Source: Tumidithrix helvetica (GTDB lineage: Bacteria; Cyanobacteriota; Cyanobacteriia; Pseudanabaenales; Pseudanabaenaceae). Taken from it: 64,000 bases of DNA. Shown piece after piece: positions 1-8,669 of the stretch. The notes beneath the pieces were generated by a model that ran no database searches, was not told the DNA's origin, and saw only the letters and a list, made by a program, of their open reading frames with translations. The position numbers and the translations under genes are program-made. The stretch spans positions 89,426-153,425 of the forward strand of contig NZ_CBDDRA010000014.1 in assembly GCF_965232925.1 (NCBI RefSeq), in the 5' to 3' direction. Every line of letters begins with the position of its first letter. Position 1 is the first letter of the stretch.

Positions 1-783
1 ACTGAAGTCTTGGCAATTTTGAGTAAGCCAGAACAAAATCTAGTAGTCAATCTCATGGGAGTAAAAGCCGACGATCGCCCCTCATTTCTGGCTCAACTGC
101 TGCCTTCTTTATTAGAAATGCGCGTGCGAACTGGAAGACCCCATTGGATTGCGATCGACGAGGTACATCATATGTTCCCTTCGTCTTGGAATGCTGCGGT
201 CACCTTGCCGCAATCTGTAAATGGCATTTTGATGATTACAGTTCATCCCGAGCATGTGGCAGCTTCAGCCTTAGCTTTAGTTGATACGATTATTGCTGTC
301 AAGACACCTATGCAAACAATTGCGGATTTTTGCAAAGCTGTAGGACATAAACTACCGACTGATGCACTACCAGCCGAACTTGCATCTGGAGAGGGAGTTG
401 CTTGGTTTTTGAAAACTGAAGAGCAGCCTTTCCAATTCCAGGTGATTCCTCCTCGCCAAGAGCGACAAAGACATATGCGAACCTATGCTGAAGGTATACT
501 GGGCAACGATCGCTGCTTTTATTTTAGGGGTGAAGACGAACAATTAAATTTAAAAGCACAAAATCTAACGATGTTTATCCAGCTAGCGGCGGGAGTTGAC
601 GATCTCACTTGGTTACATCATTTACATCGTCAAGATTACTCGACTTGGCTCCAAAATGCGATTAAAGATGAAACCTTAGCAGAAGAGGTAAGCCAAGTTG
701 AGAGAACTACAGATATTACACCTGCTGAAAGTCGCGATCGCATTACATCGGCAATCGAGAAACGTTATACCTTACCTGCTTAA
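1..783 (+). CDS. C-terminal part of a HerA/DUF87-like P-loop ATPase
   Basis: The reading frame is already open at base 1, so the gene begins upstream of the window; about 260 C-terminal residues are visible. The segment HWIAIDEVHHMFP reads as a Walker B strand with its acidic pair, and the following 'ILMITVHPEHVA' resembles the sensor strand of HerA/DUF87-type ATPases. The remainder (TYAEGILGND, CFYFRG, DDLTWLHHLHRQDYSTWL) is a conserved C-terminal domain that, from memory, occurs in cyanobacterial proteins with an N-terminal HAD-hydrolase domain ahead of the ATPase; that domain lies outside the window, so the fusion is inferred. The Walker A is also outside. It ends 45 bp before the convergent OLD-family gene. 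Substrate unknown. Confidence 0.6.
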   Translation, partial: TEVLAILSKPEQNLVVNLMGVKADDRPSFLAQLLPSLLEMRVRTGRPHWIAIDEVHHMFPSSWNAAVTLPQSVNGILMITVHPEHVAASALALVDTIIAVKTPMQTIADFCKAVGHKLPTDALPAELASGEGVAWFLKTEEQPFQFQVIPPRQERQRHMRTYAEGILGNDRCFYFRGEDEQLNLKAQNLTMFIQLAAGVDDLTWLHHLHRQDYSTWLQNAIKDETLAEEVSQVERTTDITPAESRDRITSAIEKRYTLPA

Positions 784-827
784 AGGAGGGAACTTGATTA
801 CGAGGCATAAAAACTATTATTTGGTGA

Positions 828-2636
828 TTAACTAACAGGACTTGGTACAAGACGTTGAATATCCTCTATTAAACCAACAATCTTTTGCGGGATTAGTTTC
901 TTTGAAACTGCCTCTTTAGCTAATGCAGTTCCCAATTCAGGCTTACTAATAGGGCCACTAGACTTTTCTTCTACAAGTTTTTCAATTTCTTTAGAAAATT
1001 TCTTGTCGCCACGAATAGGAGCAATATCTTCAGTCTTCCATTGTTGCCCCTCAACTATTTGTGGATGGTTACAATTTAGAACTGATACCCAGAGACTGTC
1101 ATCAAACAAATCCTCTAGTTCAACAGATCCAAGAAAAAATAATTCCTCTCCTAAAATTAAACTATGTTTTTGCTTAATCGCTACAGCATCGCCATCTAAC
1201 TTTAGTGCGGGATTTTGCCGACAGTCACTATCAAGAACACATACAACCCTTCTGTTCCCCTTCTTTAGAAGCTTAGCCAGATCAAGAGCTTGCTTATTAT
1301 CTTGACCATTAATTGCATAGATACCACTGAGACGAAGTGAAAATCCAGTTACAGAAGCATAAAGTATATCGAACACATTTATTTCTGTTTGTCCTTCAAA
1401 AACAAGCATCAGTCTCTCATTAAACAATGCACTGTTACGTACTCCAAGTGAAGTAAGCACCCTTTCAATGGTTTCTGTCTCAGCGTTACCATCTTCAAAT
1501 CTCCACGGAACAATTGGTGGTGTATCAAAGAATGTCAGACTATGTATAGGCAATGTATCCATTAAATTCAATGAGTGTGTAGCAACTAAAACTTGACAAG
1601 CGTTGAAATCTGCTAATTTTTGTAGTAGGTGACTAACCAAGTGTTGAGCTTGATAGTCTAGATTTACATCTGGCTCATCAAACAAAGCTAGGATAGAAGT
1701 CTGTTCGTCGTCGGTAGACTCAGTAGCAGACAAGTTATCCGTTAGCATTGTCTGCTGCCACCGAAAGATTCCTAAAGACATTTCACGCTTTTTCCCAGAA
1801 CCTATTCGACTCCAGTCAATTGGACGTCCATTTTCTTGAGTTATTTTAACTTCACTAACAGTTAAGTTAGAGAACGAATTTTCACCAATTTCAACACTAA
1901 TGTTTTTGACAGTAGTACAGTGCTCTTTAAGAGCAGGCAGTAGCTGATTTACCGCTTGCTCATTAAGCTTCTCTTGAGCTGTTGTTGTGATTGAAAGTAT
2001 GGATTCTTTATGACTATTTAAAAGATTCTCTTTAAAGTGTGACTCCAAAGTGCTTTTAATCACTTTGTCTGGTTCAATATTACTGATAGTTTGATAAAGA
2101 TGGATTTTAGGAAATCTTTTGGATACTTCAAGTGGTAATGCCCTCCAACCAAGACTTTTAGGGAGAGAATTTCTATGATTTGTTAACGCAGTGGTAAAAG
2201 TAATTTTTTGGGATTTTGCTCCTTGTGGATCCAAGCTGTAAAGTTGACAAAGTTCTTTTAACGCATTTAGGTTCAAAGATTCAAAATCATCATCTAAACT
2301 CTCATCTCCAACACACTCATCCTCAAGTTGACGTTTGATGGTTCCATCAGAAGAATAAACAGCACGAATATGATATTTATTATCATCTCTGTCAACTAGT
2401 CTTATCCGAACTTCTAACTCATCTACTCTTTTCGCTTGATCATCTTCGCTATCTAGCCATCTACAATCTTCTTGTGAAAATGTATCTTTTAAATCTAGCG
2501 TTTTTTGGATAGCATATAGAAGTGAAGATTTACCACCATCATTCTTACCAATTAAAATTGAAAACTTTTGGAAAGGGATTTCACCACTATCTTGAAAACA
2601 TCGAAAGTTAATTAGCCGAACTGATGATAGCTTCAT
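828..2636 (-). CDS. OLD-family nuclease (AAA/ABC ATPase + TOPRIM)
   Basis: 602 residues. The N-terminal ATPase starts with the RecF/SMC-like 'LINFRCF', followed by Walker A GKNDGGKS at 30-37, a signature-like GSGKKREM near 279-286, Walker B ILALFDEPD at 315-323 and the H-loop VATHS at 351-355. The C-terminal TOPRIM domain has its first acidic site in FEGQTE (E414), the D-x-D pair in LDSD (D469, D471) and an acidic SVELEDLF near 504-511. This order defines overcoming-lysogenization-defect (OLD) nucleases: ATP-regulated DNases with roles in phage defence or repair. No UvrD-like helicase adjoins it, so it fits the stand-alone class 1 rather than a Gabija (GajA/GajB) pair. The 240-bp spacer upstream (2637-2875) is AT-rich and should carry its promoter. 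Cellular role here unproven. Confidence 0.85.
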   Translation of the reverse strand: MKLSSVRLINFRCFQDSGEIPFQKFSILIGKNDGGKSSLLYAIQKTLDLKDTFSQEDCRWLDSEDDQAKRVDELEVRIRLVDRDDNKYHIRAVYSSDGTIKRQLEDECVGDESLDDDFESLNLNALKELCQLYSLDPQGAKSQKITFTTALTNHRNSLPKSLGWRALPLEVSKRFPKIHLYQTISNIEPDKVIKSTLESHFKENLLNSHKESILSITTTAQEKLNEQAVNQLLPALKEHCTTVKNISVEIGENSFSNLTVSEVKITQENGRPIDWSRIGSGKKREMSLGIFRWQQTMLTDNLSATESTDDEQTSILALFDEPDVNLDYQAQHLVSHLLQKLADFNACQVLVATHSLNLMDTLPIHSLTFFDTPPIVPWRFEDGNAETETIERVLTSLGVRNSALFNERLMLVFEGQTEINVFDILYASVTGFSLRLSGIYAINGQDNKQALDLAKLLKKGNRRVVCVLDSDCRQNPALKLDGDAVAIKQKHSLILGEELFFLGSVELEDLFDDSLWVSVLNCNHPQIVEGQQWKTEDIAPIRGDKKFSKEIEKLVEEKSSGPISKPELGTALAKEAVSKKLIPQKIVGLIEDIQRLVPSPVS

Positions 2637-2875
2637 TTTTTACTTCTTCAGCTTAATACAATTTTTGTGAATTATTGATTAATTGACAGTAACTCAAAAA
2701 TCTAAATTTTTTGGGAGTATTAACAAAAATTAAGGCTTATGGGCATGAAATATGAGAAATAAAGCATTTAATTGGAAATGTAGATAAACAGTCATACAAT
2801 CTGAATTCAGATTATATGACTTAGCTCACAAAGCTGAATATATTCATAGTTAAGAGAGAATTTTCAAAATATCGA

Positions 2876-4561
2876 TCAGGTTTGCATTTGCTTCTCATCT
2901 TGCAGAGAATGGATTCCATTGAGAGACTCTTCGAGCTGCGATCGCTCTAGGGGGTGATGCTTTTGCTTATAGTCGAGCGCTGCTTGCACGAGTCCTTGGA
3001 ATAATGGATGGGGCGTACTTGGGCGCGACTGGAACTCAGGATGGAACTGCGTGGCAATGAAGTAAGGATGATCGGGTAGCTCGATCATTTCCACCAGTCT
3101 GCCATCAGGCGAGGTTCCACTGACCATATAACCAGACTCTAGGAATAGCGTGCGATAGGCATTGTTGAACTCATAGCGATGGCGATGGCGTTCGTAGATG
3201 ACTGAATCTTGATAGAGGCGACTCGCTAGCGTATTCGGTACGACACGACAAGCATAGAGTCCTAACCGCATGGTTCCACCCAAATCCACAACATCATGCT
3301 GTTCGGGTAGCAGGTGAATTACTGGATTATTCGTATCGGGATTAAACTCGGAACTATTGGCATCCTCTAAGTGAGCGACATTTCTACCCCAATCAATTAC
3401 GGCGCATTGCATGCCCAAACAGAGTCCCAAAAATGGAATCTTTTGCTCGCGTCCATAGGCAACCGTGGCAACCTTTCCATCCACGCCGCGAATCCCAAAT
3501 CCCCCTGGTACGACGATCGCATCCACATCTTGCAGGAACCTTTCAGCCCCAAAGGTTTCCACATCCTCAGAGTTAATCCAGCGCACGTTCACAGCACTAT
3601 TGAGGGACACTGCTGCATGGCGTAGGGACTCAATTACAGAGAGATAGGCATCCGTAAGACGAACGTACTTCCCGACGATCGCAACTTCAACCGTATGTTC
3701 GGGACGATAGAGACGATCTACCAGGACTTGCCAATTGCGCAGATCGGGCTGACGCTGTTCCATACCCAAGAGATTGAGCACCTGCTCCGCCAATCCTTCG
3801 CGTTCGAGAATTAAGGGAACTTCGTAAATCGTTTTGGCATCCTGCCCCGTAATCACGCATTCTGGGGAAACGTTACAAAATTCTGCCACTTTATCTTTGA
3901 GACCTTGCGACAGGGGGCGATCGCTGCGGCAAACCAAGATATCCGCTTGAATCCCAATCGACTGAAGTTCTTTCACAGAGTGCTGCGTGGGTTTGGTTTT
4001 CATCTCTCCAGCCGAGGCGATCCAAGGCATCAGCGTCACGTGCATGTAAAGAACATTCTTGCGCCCCACATCCTTGCGAAACTGCCGAATCGCTTCTACA
4101 AAGGGCAGCGATTCAATATCCCCGACCGTACCGCCAATTTCGGTAATCACAAAATCAGGGTTGGTGTTAGTCGCAACGCGGCGAATTCTCTCTTTAATTT
4201 CGTTGGTGATGTGGGGAATCACCTGTACCGTGCCCCCCTGATAATCGCCGCGCCGTTCTTTATTAATTACGGCTTGGTAAATTGCCCCCGTGGTGACATT
4301 ATTGAGCTTTGACATGGCAGTGTCGGTAAAGCGCTCGTAGTGCCCCAGATCGAGGTCAGTCTCTGCCCCATCTTCGGTGACAAAAACCTCTCCATGCTGA
4401 AACGGACTCATCGTCCCAGGATCGACATTGATATAGGGGTCGAGCTTTAAAATCGATACAGAATAGCCTCTAGACTTGAGCAGCCTGCCTAAACTAGCCG
4501 CCACAATGCCTTTACCGATGCTGGAGACGACTCCGCCCGTTACAAATACAAATTTTGTCAT
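2876..4561 (-). CDS. pyrG: CTP synthase
   Basis: 561 residues, the usual length. It makes CTP from UTP, ATP and glutamine, the last step of pyrimidine nucleotide synthesis. The N-terminal synthetase domain opens with the family hallmark TKFVFVTGGVVSSIGKGI, followed by LKLDPYINVDPGTMSPFQHG and the EIGGTVGDIES segment near 146. The C-terminal class I glutamine amidotransferase domain has the nucleophile loop FLGLCLGMQ and the catalytic HPE in ATQFHPEFQSRP. The start codon lies directly before TKFVFVTGG, as in homologues. A GT9 glycosyltransferase lies upstream on the same strand, separated by a palindromic repeat; no functional link is evident. Confidence 0.98.
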   Translation of the reverse strand: MTKFVFVTGGVVSSIGKGIVAASLGRLLKSRGYSVSILKLDPYINVDPGTMSPFQHGEVFVTEDGAETDLDLGHYERFTDTAMSKLNNVTTGAIYQAVINKERRGDYQGGTVQVIPHITNEIKERIRRVATNTNPDFVITEIGGTVGDIESLPFVEAIRQFRKDVGRKNVLYMHVTLMPWIASAGEMKTKPTQHSVKELQSIGIQADILVCRSDRPLSQGLKDKVAEFCNVSPECVITGQDAKTIYEVPLILEREGLAEQVLNLLGMEQRQPDLRNWQVLVDRLYRPEHTVEVAIVGKYVRLTDAYLSVIESLRHAAVSLNSAVNVRWINSEDVETFGAERFLQDVDAIVVPGGFGIRGVDGKVATVAYGREQKIPFLGLCLGMQCAVIDWGRNVAHLEDANSSEFNPDTNNPVIHLLPEQHDVVDLGGTMRLGLYACRVVPNTLASRLYQDSVIYERHRHRYEFNNAYRTLFLESGYMVSGTSPDGRLVEMIELPDHPYFIATQFHPEFQSRPSTPHPLFQGLVQAALDYKQKHHPLERSQLEESLNGIHSLQDEKQMQT

Positions 4562-4654
4562 GACAATTTTGCAACCCCGATCGACACAAATAAATTTTTT
4601 GTTCTAGCGACTATTTGAGAAATCTGCGATCGCCCTATTCTATACGGGCATCCG

Positions 4655-4690
4655 CATTGTAGGGGCAATTCATGAATTGCCCCTACAATG
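4655..4690. repeat. 36-nt perfect palindrome (GGGGCAATTCATGAATTGCCCC core)
   Basis: The two arms match perfectly over 18 nt each, centred between 4672 and 4673. The core of 28 nt recurs at 35298-35325 with different flanking stem bases that are themselves complementary there, so stem pairing is kept while sequence differs. It lies between the GT9 gene and pyrG and could fold as a hairpin in transcripts of either strand. No T-run follows, so it is not a classical terminator. Confidence 0.85.
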
Positions 4691-4722
4691 CTAGGCTGAG
4701 GAAGATCAGCCTCAATTAACCG

Positions 4723-5688
4723 TTAATCTTGCCAAATTTTTGCTAAGACATCTTGAGGAGCGATCGCAGCGATCGGTTTTCCTTCAGGAGCTTTGACAAA
4801 TTTAATTTTAGGATCGTTCAGAGGCAAGAGCTTTTCTGGCGAAGTGGGCCCAAACAAAGCCACCAGAGCCGTTCCCACGGCCACACCCAGATGCATAGGC
4901 GCACTATCCGTACAAAGCAGCAAATTTGCAGCAGCAATGACAGCGGCAAGTTTACCGATATCTGGGGGTGAAATCACCAAGGCTTTGGGGAGCTTTGCCG
5001 TAAGTTTACTGACCAACTCAGCATCCTCAGGCCCTTTGAGAATCACAATCGGTAACTTGGGCAGTTTCTCTTGGATATCTTGAGCGATCGTCACCCAACT
5101 CTCCACAGGATAAATTTTATCAATGCCCTTTTTGATCGCTAAGGCACTCGAACCACCATGAATCAAAATGTAGCCATTGGCAATCCCCAGACGCTTTTGC
5201 TCGTTGGTTGCCCAGTCGATATCGGTTTTGGCGACATTAATTTTAATCGGCGGGCAGGGGACGTTAATATCAAAACCTTTAAGCAGGTCGTGATACATGG
5301 CAGCCGCATACTGATTGGTATTTAGGGGAACCGCTTGGGTCAGTAAATAATCGCCCTGTCCTGCAAAGGAAACTCGCTGCGGGATGCCCGTCAACCACAA
5401 TAAAAATCTCACAGAAAACCGTTGCCCCAGAGAGACAACGGCGTTGTACTCCTGATCGCGAATGATGCCGAGCAAGTTGCCAAAATCCGCCAGACTATTG
5501 CGGTCTTTATAATCGAACGTTAAAACTTTCCTGACTGAGGGACAAACCTTGTATGCACCAATCACACGCGGCTCGACCACAACATCGATCGCAGCTTGAG
5601 GATATTGCTGTTTAAGGGTTTCTAGAGTAGGGAAAAATAGCAATTGATCGCCAACTCCACCCGGAACTAATGCCAGCACTCGCATCAT
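4723..5688 (-). CDS. Glycosyltransferase family 9 (heptosyltransferase-like)
   Basis: 321 residues. The N-terminus MRVLALVPGGVGDQLLFFPTL is the typical GT9 opening (nucleotide-sugar heptosyltransferase fold GT-B); the C-terminal half contains LIHGGSSA, the LLCTDSAPMHLGVAVGT segment and ALFGPTSP, which form the donor-sugar pocket in ADP-heptose:LPS heptosyltransferases. Cyanobacteria usually lack heptose-rich LPS cores, so the true donor and acceptor are unknown; a role in cell-envelope polysaccharide synthesis is inferred. Two adjacent ATG codons (5688 and 5685) could both serve as start. It precedes pyrG on the same strand by about 160 bp. Confidence 0.85.
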   Translation of the reverse strand: MMRVLALVPGGVGDQLLFFPTLETLKQQYPQAAIDVVVEPRVIGAYKVCPSVRKVLTFDYKDRNSLADFGNLLGIIRDQEYNAVVSLGQRFSVRFLLWLTGIPQRVSFAGQGDYLLTQAVPLNTNQYAAAMYHDLLKGFDINVPCPPIKINVAKTDIDWATNEQKRLGIANGYILIHGGSSALAIKKGIDKIYPVESWVTIAQDIQEKLPKLPIVILKGPEDAELVSKLTAKLPKALVISPPDIGKLAAVIAAANLLLCTDSAPMHLGVAVGTALVALFGPTSPEKLLPLNDPKIKFVKAPEGKPIAAIAPQDVLAKIWQD

Positions 5689-5834
5689 GTTTTTTGTTGC
5701 ATCTCTAAAGACCTAAGTAATGATACCTCAATCGGTATAGGCGATTTAGGGTTAGAAAATACACAAATGCTAAATTTCCCAGTTTCCTAACTGCTCCAAA
5801 CTATAATTATGAGTAAGACTCATGAGATAAAGCT

Positions 5835-7463
5835 TTGTCCCAGTTTCAGTTTGATTCCATAACCGATGCCCTAAGCGATCTAAAAGCGGGCAAATTAATT
5901 GTTGTCGTAGATGACGAAAATCGCGAAAATGAAGGCGATCTAATCGGGGCAGCGCAGTTTGCCACGCCCGATATGGTCAACTTCATGGCTGTGTATGCGC
6001 GGGGTTTGATTTGCCTTGCCATGACAGGCGATCGCCTCGATCGGTTAGATTTACCCTTGATGGTCGATCGCAACACCGATAGCCAACAAACAGCATTTAC
6101 GGTCAGCATTGACGCTGCTGTGGGCACTAGTACGGGTATCTCCGCCGAAGACCGATCTCGCACGATTCAAGTAGCGATTCATCCCGAGACGCGCCCGAAT
6201 AGCTTGCGCCGACCGGGGCATATTTTTCCTCTGCGCGCCAAACAGGGTGGGGTGCTCAAACGGGCTGGTCATACCGAAGCCGCCGTCGATCTAGCCCGAA
6301 TGGCGGGGCTTTACCCTGCGGGCGTGATCTGCGAAATTCAAAATGATAATGGCTCGATGGCACGGTTGCCCGAATTGATCCTGTATGCCAAACGCCACAA
6401 TCTCAAATTAATTAGTATCGCCGACCTAATTAGCTATCGGCTAGAGCACGAGCGCTTTGTACATCGCGAATCGATCGCCACCCTGCCCTCTTTATTCGGT
6501 GACTTTAAGGTATATGCCTATCGCAATAGCCTAGACAATACCGAGCATTTGGCGATCGTCAAAGGCAATCCCAGTGAGTTTCGCGATCGCGAAGTCATCG
6601 TACGCGTACATTCCGAGTGCCTGACAGGGGATGCCTTGGGATCTTTGCGCTGTGACTGTCGATCGCAATTGCAGAGCGCGCTCAAAATGATTGAATACAA
6701 TGACTCTGGCGTGGTGATTTACCTGCGCCAAGAAGGGCGAGGCATTGGTCTGATTAATAAAATCAAAGCCTATTCTTTGCAGGATCAGGGGTTTGACACC
6801 GTGGAGGCAAATGAAAAGCTAGGGTTTGCCCCCGATCTGCGTACCTATGGTGTCGGCGCTCAGATTTTGCATGACCTAGGTGTGCGAAAAATGCGCCTGA
6901 TTACCAACAATCCCCGTAAAATCGCAGGCTTAAAAGGTTTCGGCATCGAAGTTGTGGGACGTTTACCTTTACTGATTGAGACCAACGAATATAACTTCCG
7001 CTACTTGGAAACCAAGGCAGAAAAAATGGGGCATTTGCTCTTGCAAACCAAGCTAATAACTTTATGGATTCGTTGGGAAGCAAAAGCCGATCTGGCTACG
7101 GGTTTAGATAAATTGCGATCGCTGGCTAGTGATGCCGATCTGCTTTTACAAGAAGCAACTTCAAGTCCTTTTCCCGAAAAGTTTACAGCACCATCATCCG
7201 CAGACCAAGCAACCACGATCGTGCATTTAGGTTTCGATCAGGCAAATATGGAAGTGGGAGCATGGTACAGCCAGCCCGATCATCCCTACCGCCAAGCGGT
7301 GGCAACCCTGTTACAACAAATCAGCCAATGGCTTCCCGTTCAGGAGTTACGCTTTTTTATTGACTCGGAAGGCGATCGGCAATTTTTAGATACAGAAATC
7401 GCAAGCTTAGATTCCAAAAATCGGGCAGCTTGGCAGTTAGGTGAGATTTATCGACTAGGTTAG
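5835..7463 (+). CDS. ribBA: Bifunctional riboflavin enzyme RibBA (DHBP synthase / GTP cyclohydrolase II)
   Basis: 542 residues. It catalyses both entry reactions of riboflavin synthesis. The N-terminal 3,4-dihydroxy-2-butanone-4-phosphate synthase domain (about 1-203) has VVVDDENRENEGDLI near 23-37 and RRPGHIFPL near 125-133. The GTP cyclohydrolase II domain (about 210-400) has the zinc ligands C262, C273 and C275 in ECLTGDALGSLRCDC and RQEGRGIGL near 298-306. A C-terminal extension of about 140 residues follows, as in many cyanobacterial homologues. The only upstream start giving the full DHBPS domain is a TTG at 5835; the nearby ATG at 5822 runs into a stop after two codons. No FMN riboswitch is visible in the 150-bp leader. 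Confidence 0.95.
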   Translation: MSQFQFDSITDALSDLKAGKLIVVVDDENRENEGDLIGAAQFATPDMVNFMAVYARGLICLAMTGDRLDRLDLPLMVDRNTDSQQTAFTVSIDAAVGTSTGISAEDRSRTIQVAIHPETRPNSLRRPGHIFPLRAKQGGVLKRAGHTEAAVDLARMAGLYPAGVICEIQNDNGSMARLPELILYAKRHNLKLISIADLISYRLEHERFVHRESIATLPSLFGDFKVYAYRNSLDNTEHLAIVKGNPSEFRDREVIVRVHSECLTGDALGSLRCDCRSQLQSALKMIEYNDSGVVIYLRQEGRGIGLINKIKAYSLQDQGFDTVEANEKLGFAPDLRTYGVGAQILHDLGVRKMRLITNNPRKIAGLKGFGIEVVGRLPLLIETNEYNFRYLETKAEKMGHLLLQTKLITLWIRWEAKADLATGLDKLRSLASDADLLLQEATSSPFPEKFTAPSSADQATTIVHLGFDQANMEVGAWYSQPDHPYRQAVATLLQQISQWLPVQELRFFIDSEGDRQFLDTEIASLDSKNRAAWQLGEIYRLG

Positions 7464-7590
7464 ATGGAAACAATTAAACATAGAATAGAGACAGCCGTAA
7501 CGCATCAAATCCTTAGCTACTAAGCACTATGGGCATTGAACCACAAGTGTAAGTATTACAAAAATATGCCATGAGTTAAAGGAACTAAGT

Positions 7591-8220
7591 ATGTCTTTTG
7601 GAAGCTACAGAACAATTGGTGCAGTCGTTAAAGAGTTTCAGATTACCTATACTGAAGCTGACTTTATCCAAGCCCTGCCATTCGCAGTTTCTGACTACTT
7701 TCGCGAAGATCTGCAACTGATGATGCGCGAAGGTGTGGTCGATAATTCTGAATTTGCGATCTGCGAGAATCTCATCTATCCGATGCTTAAGGAAGTTTGG
7801 AAACATTATCGCAGCAAGTTTTTGTTGTGGAGCCATCAGTCTCTTAACTACGATGAGAAACTATCGGGCTTTCCTGAATATATTCTCGCAAGGCGATCGC
7901 CTCTAGGCAAAGTCGTATTCGATCGCCCTTATCTCATGCTAGTGGAAGCAAAGCAAGATAATTTTGAGGCAGCATGGGGACAATGTATCGCCGAGATGAT
8001 TGCTGCCCAAGGTTTAAATGCTGACCTAGATGTAATCGTATTTGGGATTGCTTCTAACGGTAGCTTTTGGCAATTTGGCAAGCTGGAACAGAAAATTTTC
8101 ACAAAAAATATTGCCCCTTTCACCATGTATGACCTCGACAAATTAGCGGCTGCGGTAAATTATATTTTTAGCCAATGTGAGGCACAGTTAGAGCGCGTTA
8201 GCGATCGCTTAGCTGCGTAA
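7591..8220 (+). CDS. PD-(D/E)XK nuclease-like protein
   Basis: 209 residues, start supported by AAGGA seven bases upstream. The central part reads as a PD-(D/E)XK core: an acidic helix region (CENLIYPMLKEVWKHY), then 'EYILARRSPLGKVVFDRPYLMLVEAKQDNF' split over a beta hairpin with the E-x-K motif VEAKQDN near 112-118, then a QCIAEMIAAQ helix and a VIVFGIASNG strand. This resembles the restriction endonuclease-like domains found in type I restriction subunits and in many orphan cyanobacterial proteins. No modification or specificity subunit is adjacent, so a restriction role cannot be claimed. It is convergent with the small membrane-protein gene at 8366. Confidence 0.55.
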   Translation: MSFGSYRTIGAVVKEFQITYTEADFIQALPFAVSDYFREDLQLMMREGVVDNSEFAICENLIYPMLKEVWKHYRSKFLLWSHQSLNYDEKLSGFPEYILARRSPLGKVVFDRPYLMLVEAKQDNFEAAWGQCIAEMIAAQGLNADLDVIVFGIASNGSFWQFGKLEQKIFTKNIAPFTMYDLDKLAAAVNYIFSQCEAQLERVSDRLAA

Positions 8221-8323
8221 AAAGAATTCTACTCCTGTCATGGGATCTTCTAGCCCAGAGCAGTTTAGCCGCGAAGTTCATCCAATTCCGAATCAAGATT
8301 TTTGAGAATAGCAACAAAAATAT

Positions 8324-8349
8324 GGGCAAATCGTTAACCCGACTTGCCC
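8324..8349. terminator. Stem-loop between convergent genes
   Basis: GGGCAAATCG and CGACTTGCCC pair over ten positions with one mismatch around a six-base loop. It sits between the ends of the nuclease-like gene (+) and the small membrane gene (-). There is no clear T-run, so a terminator role is suggested by position only. Confidence 0.35.
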
Positions 8350-8365
8350 GTTAGACCTTGCCGAT

Positions 8366-8491
8366 CTAAATTTTATTGCGACGACGATCTTGCCATTCTA
8401 AAAAGGTGAGATAAATCACGCCAGCTGTGACGAGAAATAACAGCACAAAAGCAAGCCAGAAGAAGACACTGATGATTGCAGTTTCAGACAT
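8366..8491 (-). CDS. 41-residue single-helix membrane protein, possibly NDH-1 subunit NdhP
   Basis: The protein begins MSETAIISVFFWLAFVLLFL and ends EWQDRRRNKI: one transmembrane helix (about residues 6-30) followed by a basic tail. The ending 'IYLTFLEWQDRRR' recalls what I remember of NdhP, the roughly 40-residue subunit of the photosynthetic NDH-1 complex, but I cannot confirm this without a search. It lies 48 bp downstream of petN on the same strand, which supports a real photosynthetic-membrane micropeptide. HIP1-free, compact, and too short for ordinary gene finders. Alternative: another low-molecular-mass photosystem or b6f subunit. Confidence 0.55.
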   Translation of the reverse strand: MSETAIISVFFWLAFVLLFLVTAGVIYLTFLEWQDRRRNKI

Positions 8492-8539
8492 CTCTTTTTA
8501 TTGTTCTTAGTTGTCGTTTTACTGTTGTTAACCTAGCAA

Positions 8540-8629
8540 CTACATGCCATTCCGACCCCAAACCACAAAAGCGATCGAGAGCGTGAACATGCCCAAAAGA
8601 GCGACCCAGCCTAATGTCAAGATATCCAT
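8540..8629 (-). CDS. petN: Cytochrome b6f complex subunit PetN
   Basis: 29 residues, exactly the family length. The sequence starts MDILTLGWVALLG and ends AFVVWGRNGM; the LGWV...VVWGRNG pattern is the PetN hallmark. It forms one transmembrane helix at the periphery of the b6f complex in the thylakoid membrane and is needed for complex stability. It follows thiE on the same strand by 40 bp and precedes another single-helix protein. Confidence 0.95.
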   Translation of the reverse strand: MDILTLGWVALLGMFTLSIAFVVWGRNGM

Positions 8630-8669
8630 GAAAAATTACTGTGCTTACATGTAAGTGTACTGAGTCTCA

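Noticed and set aside
828..2636. Gabija (GajA/GajB) defence system
   Set aside because: The OLD-type protein is present but no UvrD-like GajB gene is adjacent on either side.
5700..5834. FMN riboswitch upstream of ribBA
   Set aside because: The leader is short and lacks the conserved paired elements of the RFN fold.
8241..8306. Short frame ending SPEQFSREVHPIPNQDF after the nuclease-like gene
   Set aside because: Looks protein-like but is only about 20 codons and out of frame with the upstream gene; may be a relic, not supportable.
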